From NCBI GenBank assembly GCA_016859345.1, contig CM029121.1, positions 23,554,843-23,618,842 of the forward strand: 64,000 bases of DNA, given 5' to 3'. The notes below the pieces were generated by a model. That model had not been told where the DNA came from. It did not search any database and saw only the letters and a program-made list of their open reading frames with translations. The stretch's first letter is position 1, and each line of letters begins with the position of its first letter. A program made the position numbers and the translations under genes. This document shows positions 56,105-64,000 of the stretch, in pieces. This DNA comes from Istiophorus platypterus. Lineage: Eukaryota; Chordata; Actinopteri; Istiophoriformes; Istiophoridae.

Positions 56105-59100
56105 GTAAGTGCGTCCGGGCTCAGAGTTTGTCCGACTCGCTGGTGAGGCTCAGTCGAGCAGGCTGCTGACATATCAGGCGTTAGGAGGAAACTTGTCGGG
56201 AGGATGTGGGGGCGGGATCTGTTTCTGCTCTCCCGAATGTCATTCGGCGGAGACGGCTGATGGACAGAGCTCCGACCAATCAGCAAGCTCCGTTGAAGAA
56301 AAGAGGGCGGGGCGTCCTTTGAGCCTAGTTGCAGGAAGTTAAACTGTAGCCAGTTGGGAATGTGTGTCAAACCTTTTAGCCACGTTACAACTCATTCTAT
56401 TGATTTTGAAGGAGATTAGTAATATTGGGAAGATTAAATAATGTGTTGAACGCGATTTAATATAATTTTGGCGCCTGTTATCTGCATCGTCACCTATATT
56501 TAGGGTTGGAAGATGTACTCACATGCTACCCGTACCATAGTTTCAAAGTACTTTATTACAATTAAAAGTACATTTGTATTATCAGCAAAATGTACTCAGA
56601 AATACCCATTAGGCAGTAATGTCGCCTGTGACTGATATCTGATTTCACCTGTCATTATTACGTCATTAATGTTGATGCATCAGTGTGTAAGCAGCATTTG
56701 ACTGTTGTAGCTGCTCAAATGGAGCTGATTTTATCTACCTTATATACAGTTAGGTAACATAAAATGAATAATATAGTCAGGTAAAGTACAAGTGCTTCAA
56801 AATTGTACTTAAGTACAGTACTTGAGTAAATCTACTGCCTACATTGCCCAAAGACACTAAATTTCAAGCTTGCTAATGTACCTCCATCGAAACTAGAACC
56901 AGCAAATTTTTTGGCATTTTTGCATGAAAAATGACTGAAACAACTGATCTATTTTCCCAACATTTGACGGATTAACTTCTCTTGATCAGCTACTTGTTTA
57001 ATTGATCATATGCTGGGGTTCTTCTTTCCAGACTCATGTATGAGAGAAGTTCCTTGCAATTTTAGTATTGCTCACACTGTGTTAACATTGGCCCGTGAAG
57101 GGGGCCTCCTTTGATTTTTAGGTTGCGCTTATATTAAGTTATGAGGAACATGTTAAGGGGAATGGTCAACAGAGAAGCAGCAAACGCTGTGATACCCTGA
57201 TTCTAGTTCCTAATATGAGTTAAGCTCCAAAGGCGGTGGACCCTGCATTCCTCATATTGCAACTCAAGAGCATTTTTTTGTATAATAATATAATACTAAT
57301 TACTATACTCCTGACTATAAAATAATGAAAATAATAATAATTGTTATTGTTATTATTATTGTTGTTACAATCTTTAAATTTCTAATAGAAGGAAAGCATT
57401 GGAGTCTGTTTATAGTCCTACATGTGTAGTTTTTCTGGAGGTTAGGACCCATTTTTTCTATGTAGCAGTGAAGCCTCAAACACACGAGCCCCCTTTTCTG
57501 CTCTAGTGATGAATCCATATTTACTCCATTTCTTTTCTCTCCTGTTTTTTTTTTTTTTTTTTTTTTTTTTTAATGAATTAGCTAAAGTAAAAAAAAATTA
57601 CAGCAAGGGAAATAGGTTAGCATGCACAACTCCCTCTCTGTTACTGCGCTTTGATAGGAGTGTCAGAGGCCTTTCGTTTTGGTCACAAGGAACTTCCACA
57701 GAAATGTGGGAGGGGGTTGACATTCCACTTAAAAGTTGGATTGAATTTTTTACATATCTGTTACTATGGTAAGTTTATAATACGTGTCTCTGCATGCTGA
57801 GCAGTTCCTACACTCAGTTTAGAATGTAATCCAAATTATAGTACCGTGTTAAACACATTTGTTGTTACTGGGTCTTTTAAAATCAGGTTTTTATCTTTTG
57901 TCAAGTACAGAAATGTAGAGGAATGCAGCTCATTGCAGAAATGCTAACAGTTTAAAACATAAAATAAGAAATTCCTGACTCAAAGGCAGCCAAGCTTCAC
58001 ACCGAGTGGAACACATTTGATTGTAAATTACCGTTTTCACACAAATTATGAATCTGCTGAAACATTGATGATTTCAGTGACATTACATGACGCAGTCACT
58101 CTTACAGTAGTGCAGAGTCACATTTTGTTGTATCAGGTGCACAATAGCAGTGACGTCAGTGGAGACCACTGTTTGTTTGCTGGGTGTGGAAGTAGCTGAA
58201 TAAATAACCCAGTAGCAGCTGGAATATGTTGTTTATGCCGAAGCGCAGCAGCACATCACTTCAGTATGAACCAGTTAAAACGCATATGAACCTGCAATCT
58301 GTGGTTACATGAGAACGATTCATATTTTTCCAACTTTTGAAATAATGTCGGGATACTAATAACACACAAAAGTAATTAAACCCGTGCACCCTTTGTGACC
58401 TTGACGTTAAACGTGGTGTTTGTCTTTCCCCAGTCATCTAGAGTTTGTTTTTATGAGAACATATTTCTAAATGTCTTAGCAGTGTAGGGCTGTGGTAAAG
58501 AGTGGCTCATGTCTTTTTGTTAGTTAGCAGTATTCAATTGTAGTTATGAAATGACTACAACAGCCACACCTAATTATTCAAAGGTTATCACACCAAATCC
58601 TGCTTCCCGGTACGGAGACATTTAGGTCAGTACATCATGCTGATTTGATCCTGAATTTATTTTTGCGGTCTTTTCGATCCAGAATAGTAAAATTTCAACA
58701 CCTGGCCATCGTAGAATTTAGTATCAATGGTAAGATGCTTGTGCGTGTGCGTGTGCGTGTGCGTGTTGGCGATCATCGTCTGTTGTTTTTTGTTTTTTTT
58801 TCTCATCTTTTTTTTTTCATTTTGGCCTTTCTTTCTCATTTCTCATTTCAGCTCAGTTAGTGCTTCAGATCACTTTGGTTGTTTGCTTTCACTTGTTTTG
58901 GTTGTCTTTTATTCTGTGTCATTAAGCAGAAGAAGCATAGAGGCAGAAGCAGCAGTTCTTCAATTTTGACTCAACAGAGTGTTTTTTCCTGCCTTCCCAT
59001 ATGGTAAACACATTTTGCATGCAAAGTTTTGGGTATCTCCCAGCTGAACAATTTTTGGGTATCATTGCCTCTTGAAAGACGTCATCTGTCTTTTAAAACC

Positions 59101-60194
59101 TTCCCTGGGAAGATGATTGTTTTCATAAGAGTAAATATTTTCCAAAAATAATGACTGAAAAAGTCTGAAAGGATGTGATCAGTTGCATTTTTTTTTTCTA
59201 TTTAATTTTTACTGTTTATTAAACCAGATTTTTTTTTTTTTTAACCACAATACTGAGTGTTAAGGAGTGAAACTGCTAAATTATCCCTCTGTCTTCTGCT
59301 GGGAATGTTTACAGGTGTGTCAAGAGCAGATAAGTAATACTGAGTGAGGTCACACTTTTTATTACATAGCCAGTAAGTGACACCCTGGGTTATTGTGTGA
59401 AGTTCTTGTTCTTTATTCGGACCTTTTAAAGGAGAATTTGACACATATTCTAGAAACTGCTCTGACAGTTGTTAGTGTGGTTTAGCTTTGGCTAAAGTTT
59501 AGATTTATTGTAAACTGCGTTCCCAGCTTATTAGCTAAACCCAGCTAAAACCAATGCAGTCCTGCAATTAATCCTTAGTGAAGATTATAATCTTTGTTTT
59601 CTTTTTTTAGTTGACACTAGTGGTGGTAACAAATGTATTGTTATATGGGCACTGTAAATTGAAAAAGGCTATAAACATGATAATAAACAGCAGATCCATC
59701 AGTTGTTTTCCTAGTTGACAAGTTGTTAAACAGTCATGGAATTTCTGGAATATCATGATTTTTTGTATTTGCACTTTGGACAGTTTGCGAATTTTCCCAA
59801 ATAGTGCCTGGTACTCTAGGCCATTGGGTCACATCTACACAATACAAGACTAATGCATCTTACAGTGAGAAACTGTTTTCATTATCAGTTACTCTGTCAG
59901 TTGTTTGTTTGTTTCTTCAATGAATCCGTCCACTACCGAGTCTGGAAAATATCACAAAGGCCATCACAGTTTTTCCAGTTTTGAATAATATAAAACTGAG
60001 AAAAAAGCACATCGGAGAAGCTGGATCTTGACAATATTGGCAGTTTTCTTGGAGGGGGAACAAAATGATCAATTATCGAAATTGAAATAAATTTTCTGTT
60101 GATTGACTGATCACTGCAAGTTCTAATTTTCTTGGGTGGTGGATTTCAGGTGGTTTCCTTGACAAAAATCTAAATGAGTTAACTCATTTAGATT

Positions 60195-60225
<31 letters not shown>

Positions 60226-63200
60226 TATTAATAATAATTTTATTTTTTTCTAACTGGAAAATTTTGTTTAAAAAATCCAGTACTGTGTACTACTTTTAGG
60301 TCATCGGAGCACAGTGAGTGCTCCGGTGTCATGGTCATGGAATGTCTTGGAAAAATCATGGAATTAAAATGGGCCAAAGCCTTGAAAAAAATCTGCTTTT
60401 GTCAGACTTTTACTTTTCCGACTCAGCAGTTCTTGGCCTCACCCATCAGTTAGAATCAGATGAACTAATTGTGATTGTGTGATCATACAGAACCCACTAG
60501 GGCCGATTAATGTTTACCAGCGGTCCATGCCTAACACCTGCAGAGAAATGAGTTCCTCCAAGCTAATGATTCATCGGGACCTCTAGGTTGTAATTGCAAC
60601 CATAGTTGGATGTTCTTGTACTTCACTGTATGACTTTGTCAGAACATGCTACCAGAGGTTTTTTGTTTTTTTTCAGTTAACCCTCAGTGGTTCAGGAAAT
60701 GAAAGTATCTACGGGAAAGTTTCCTCTAAGATAAGATAAACAGCAGTAAATTTGATGTCTCCGTCGGCGACTGTCATGGCCTGGGGGCATTATCTTTTCG
60801 GGTCGTCTGTCCGTCTGCCCTCTCGCATCATCTGACCTTCCGTCCCATCCTCGTGAACTTTATATCTCAGCAACGCTTTGAGGGAATTTCTTCTTATTTT
60901 GCCCAAAAATTCCCTTAAGGATGAACTGATTAGATTTTGGTGGTGATCGAAGTCACCGTGAGCCCAGGTCCGTCCCTCCCTTGTGAATGCGATATATTAG
61001 AATCGCCTTTACGGAGTTTCATTACATCTGGTACAAACGTCGACCTGGACTCACGGACAAACTGATTAGAATTTGGTGATCAAGGGCCAAAGGTCATTCT
61101 TCAGATTTTCACAGAGACAGTTTGGTGTAAACGCCTTGGGCTGACAACATTACACCTCAGGTATTTCTACCTGCCCATTGTTACTAATACAGGTAGTACT
61201 GTTGACACCGATTAGCACTGACTTACGTCAGTTAGAGACTATGACTCACTTTGAGAGTCACTATGACAGAATTTAAAGAATGTCTTCATGTATGTAATTG
61301 TATGATTATGTATATTTGTAACTTGTGTATGGCTTTTCCTGCTGTTTTGCGGAACAGTTCTCATTTTGTTTTTTGTACTTCGGTTTTTCACTGGTCTGGT
61401 TTGTTCTGGTCTCTGTTTTGAGTACGTTTCTGGTTTGTGTGACTGTTTGATAAATTGGGGCACGTTTTGTTGTTTTTCCAGGATCCCTCTGTCACACAAA
61501 TGACCAACTCCAGCATAGAACCAGTGGACCAGTACAACCCTTTCCCTCCCCAGTCCACAGTAAGACTTCTGAAACCGCTGTCTTTATCTCTGTCTTTTTT
61601 TTCCCCTTTGTCTCCATTGTCATTTTTAGTTTGGCTCTTTTGTTCTTCTCTTGGTCTTTAACCATCTTCAACATGCTTTTATCTCCTCTTACTGTGTTTT
61701 CATCAGCCCATCTTTATCTTTTCTTTCCTTTTTGTCTTTTTTTCACTTCTTCATAGTTTCATCTAGATTGTCATCCCCTACTTGCTTGTTTCTCTTCCTT
61801 ATCAATCTCCTCCTTTTTCTTTTACTTATTCTCTTCCATCCCCGTTTCCTCTTACTCTCCCTATTTTACATTCCATTGTCCTCCTTCATTTTTCTTGTTT
61901 GTTTTGGTCTTGTTGTCTCATTCTTGTACATTCATTCTCTTCTTCTGTTTTTTTCAGGATAGCCTAGCTACTCATACAACTCCTGCCTCCACCTCACCCT
62001 ACCAGCCTGCGGTGTTACAGCCTTCTACGGAGCCCAGTCCCCAGGTGAGTCACATATTAATGGAGACCACACACTGGCTCTCTTTGCCAAACTCTCCATT
62101 TATCTGCTACTGTTGAAAAAAACTGAAATTGACGTTGATTAAGGGACCATACTTCCCTGGATCTGGTGACATATAATGTATATTTTATTGAAGCTCGGTT
62201 AGTGTTCACGGTGCTGGTCACTCAGTTTCCTATAAAAAGAAAAAGAAAAAAATGAACCCAAGAAAACTTAGCAGACCTAGTCATTAGAAAGCTAAATAAA
62301 CAGACCAAATTGTGGAAAAAAACAGCCAAAAAAGCAAAGGGGGAGAGTCTGGAGTTCATTCGTCTCGCAATGTTCCCATCGAAAAAAACATTCAAAGGAT
62401 TCGAAGGACGATTTTACCAAAAATCAAGTTATTTTGAGTATGAGAGAATCTGTGTTCCAGCATTCAACAACACACTAATGGGTTTAATGTGGACACTGCG
62501 CATTAAAGATCCAAAAGTTTACCTCAAATGTGACGTCTGAGACACAGCTAAACCAACTTTTATTAACCTTAGAGGATGATTAATCTCGGTGCGGCTCTCT
62601 GGGCCTGTGGGTAAAACAGTTAATAATTAAAGGTCAAATGACGAACCCCTAAAAGTTATAATAGACAAACCACACCTTGTTTTCTAAGAGACCTGGAGAA
62701 ATAATGTATAGTGCTGCTGTTTGGCCCAAGGCACCAGTGCATTATGAAGTTTGTTTACTTAGCAGTTGTTTACTAAGACATCAGGTTACAGAGCTCAACA
62801 AAATCCGATATATATGTAGTCATTCAGGATTTGACTTAATGCCAACAGTTTGCTTATATTAGTGCTCTGGATGTTGTATCTATAATTACTGGATGTGGCT
62901 AAAGAGCTAGCGATACATTCGGCCTCCAATTACCGTCTCCTCAGATTAATGAGTGGAGCAACCACCTCCTCGGTTTATACCATGTTATGAGGAACCTCCC
63001 TGTTCCACTGGTAATAAATATTAATGGGTAGTACCACAGATCACCTGTGTCCGTGCTTTTTCTGCCACGTCAGGTATCAGATTTGATGATCATAAATATG
63101 TATTTTTAGAATATCATACAGTTTGAGGGCCTTTTTAGGAAATTAAAAGTATGCCCTGATAAACACTTGTTCCTCGCAATGCGTGTGAGGTCCTGTTGTC

Positions 63201-63434
63201 TCCGTACCATATATGTGTCAGATGTGAGTTGCTGCGCTAATGTCACCAAGATAAGTTGTACATCTACGACTACATCTAATGTGTCTGTTGACCGAAGTGT
63301 TGGTGACTCTCCCCTTATTCAGGTGGCTGCTGCTGCAGCTCAGGCCAACCTGCTGAGGCAGCAGGAGGAGCTGGAGAGGAAAGCTGCTGAGCTGGACCGC
63401 AGAGAGCAGGAGCTCCAGAGCAGGGGCCCGACAG
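56048..63434 (+). CDS. scamp2: scamp2, secretory carrier membrane protein 2 (5' part)
   Basis: A tetraspanning membrane protein of recycling and trans-Golgi vesicles. Four coding exons are in the window: 56048-56104, 61482-61559, 61958-62044 and 63323-63434, about 111 residues out of roughly 330. The segment is the cytoplasmic N-terminus. It has NPF motifs (FDSNPFAE, SDNPFN, and NPF in DQYNPFPPQ) that bind EH-domain proteins. The QPAVLQPSTEPSPQ block points to SCAMP2 rather than SCAMP1, 3 or 5. A coiled coil follows, NLLRQQEELERKAAELDRRE. The four transmembrane helices are beyond the right edge. Confidence 0.93.
56520..56830 (+). repeat. Dispersed teleost repeat
   Basis: Contains gcagcatttgactgttgtag and a terminal acttaagtacagtacttgag. 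Both resemble an abundant fish interspersed repeat; part of a similar element may lie inverted at 33700-34230. Confidence 0.5.
60770..61140 (+). repeat. Dispersed teleost repeat with internal duplication
   Basis: Two diverged internal units share a clause like aactgattagaatttggtg, with flanking ctcagcaacgctttgaggga. This matches, from memory, a frequent fish intergenic repeat. Family name not determined. Confidence 0.5.
61482..61559 (+). CDS. scamp2: scamp2 exon 2
   Basis: DPSVTQMTNSSIEPVDQYNP then FPPQST. Human SCAMP2 has DPSVTQLTN. Acceptor ttccag, donor gtaaga. Confidence 0.93.
61958..62044 (+). CDS. scamp2: scamp2 exon 3
   Basis: DSLATHTTPASTSPYQPAVL then QPSTEPSPQ. Acceptor tttcag, donor gtgagt. 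Confidence 0.92.
62045..63322 (+). other. scamp2 intron 3
   Basis: A 1.3-kb intron. Nothing recognised beyond chance frames. Confidence 0.7.
63323..63434 (+). CDS. scamp2: scamp2 exon 4
   Basis: VAAAAAQANLLRQQEELERK then AAELDRREQELQSRGPT. The donor is placed at gtcatt, 63435, phase 1, by analogy with other SCAMPs; reading through would reach a stop at once. A pyrimidine CTCCT tract follows at about 63450-63512. Confidence 0.88.
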
Positions 63435-64000
63435 GTCATTAAAGAAAGATCCTCCCCTCCTCCTCCTCTCCTCTCCTCTCCTCTCCTCGTCTCCTCTCCT
63501 CTCTTCTCCTCAGTAATATCAGAAGCCGCACATCTTACTTAGACAGGAGACACATGTGAAGTGTGCGCATTACGTATCAAAGAGCAACATTTAAAATGTG
63601 AAAAATCAGGATCAGGAAATGGTGGGGGGAAAAATTTGCTCTGATATCTATATCTGATATCATTATATGATATTATTGCAAGAGAATAAATTTCATATCA
63701 AAGTCGAAATCACAACACAACGCTGGTAGCACCTATTGGCAACTACAGAGGTTTCAGCAACTTTAGGTTTGGTTTTATATTTATATGGATTGTCAACTCT
63801 GTTGTTTGCTGTTTGCTGAGTTATTGTTGATGTTGACCTGCATTGAGAGGCTATAGCCTCCATGTACAGTATGTTTATCCCACTAATGGGCTGAATTTAA
63901 AAAAAACATATAAACAATCAACACAAAACTACTGAATTCCACAGATTCTCAGTTAATGTCGCTTTTCAAATAAAAATACTAAACATGTTCAGGTTAGAAC
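63435..64000 (+). other. scamp2 intron 4 (right edge)
   Basis: Starts with the (CTCCT)n pyrimidine tract and continues as AT-rich sequence to the window edge. No exon seen. Confidence 0.65.

Larger units (their letters stand above)
56105..61481 (+). other. scamp2 intron 1
   Basis: A 5.4-kb intron. Contains a dispersed repeat-like block at about 56520-56830 (agtacagtacttgagtaaat type), a poly-T run near 57547-57571 and a (TGTGCG)n patch at about 58741-58766. It also holds a TTA repeat at about 60200-60235 and a repeat-like block at about 60770-61140. No extra exon recognised. Confidence 0.65.

Overview
The window is vertebrate nuclear DNA, almost certainly from a teleost fish. It has multi-exon genes with GT-AG introns, many CA/TG, GGA and triplet microsatellites, Tc1-like transposon relics and short dispersed repeats of the kind common in fish genomes. 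No prokaryotic operon, CRISPR array, rRNA or canonical tRNA gene was seen.

Layout. (1) 571-28870, plus strand: the 3' two-thirds of an unconventional myosin IXa gene (myo9a). 31 coding exons encode the second half of the motor with its loop-2 insert, the IQ lever arm, a long disordered region, a C1 zinc finger, the RhoGAP domain and a conserved C-terminus. The 5' exons lie off the left edge. A repeat-rich 3' UTR follows, to about 32.8 kb. (2) 34.7-41.9 kb, plus strand: two tandem two-exon genes for stand-alone DEDDh 3'-5' exonucleases, which I identify as teleost Plex9 (PML-like exon 9, TREX1-like). (3) 54219-45561, minus strand: a complete eight-exon mannose-6-phosphate isomerase gene (mpi) with a 3' UTR probably reaching about 42.79 kb. 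(4) 56048 onward, plus strand: the first four coding exons of scamp2, divergent from mpi and cut off by the right edge.

The order myo9a - Plex9 pair - mpi <> scamp2 matches human 15q23-q24, where MYO9A, PML, MPI and SCAMP2 lie. The exonuclease pair therefore sits where PML would be expected, and no RING/B-box TRIM exons are visible between the flanking genes. This is the most interesting biology here: free-standing enzymes that correspond to the exonuclease-like C-terminal module of mammalian PML.

The genes have separate jobs: actin motility with Rho inactivation, cytoplasmic DNA degradation, mannose metabolism, and vesicle recycling. Sequence-level oddities include two single-base reading-frame breaks (a myo9a IQ exon and mpi exon 7), one GC-AG intron, a NAGNAG acceptor, microsatellites built into acceptor regions, a near-exact 375-bp tandem duplication in the myo9a 3' UTR, and tandem perfect CRE palindromes just upstream of mpi.
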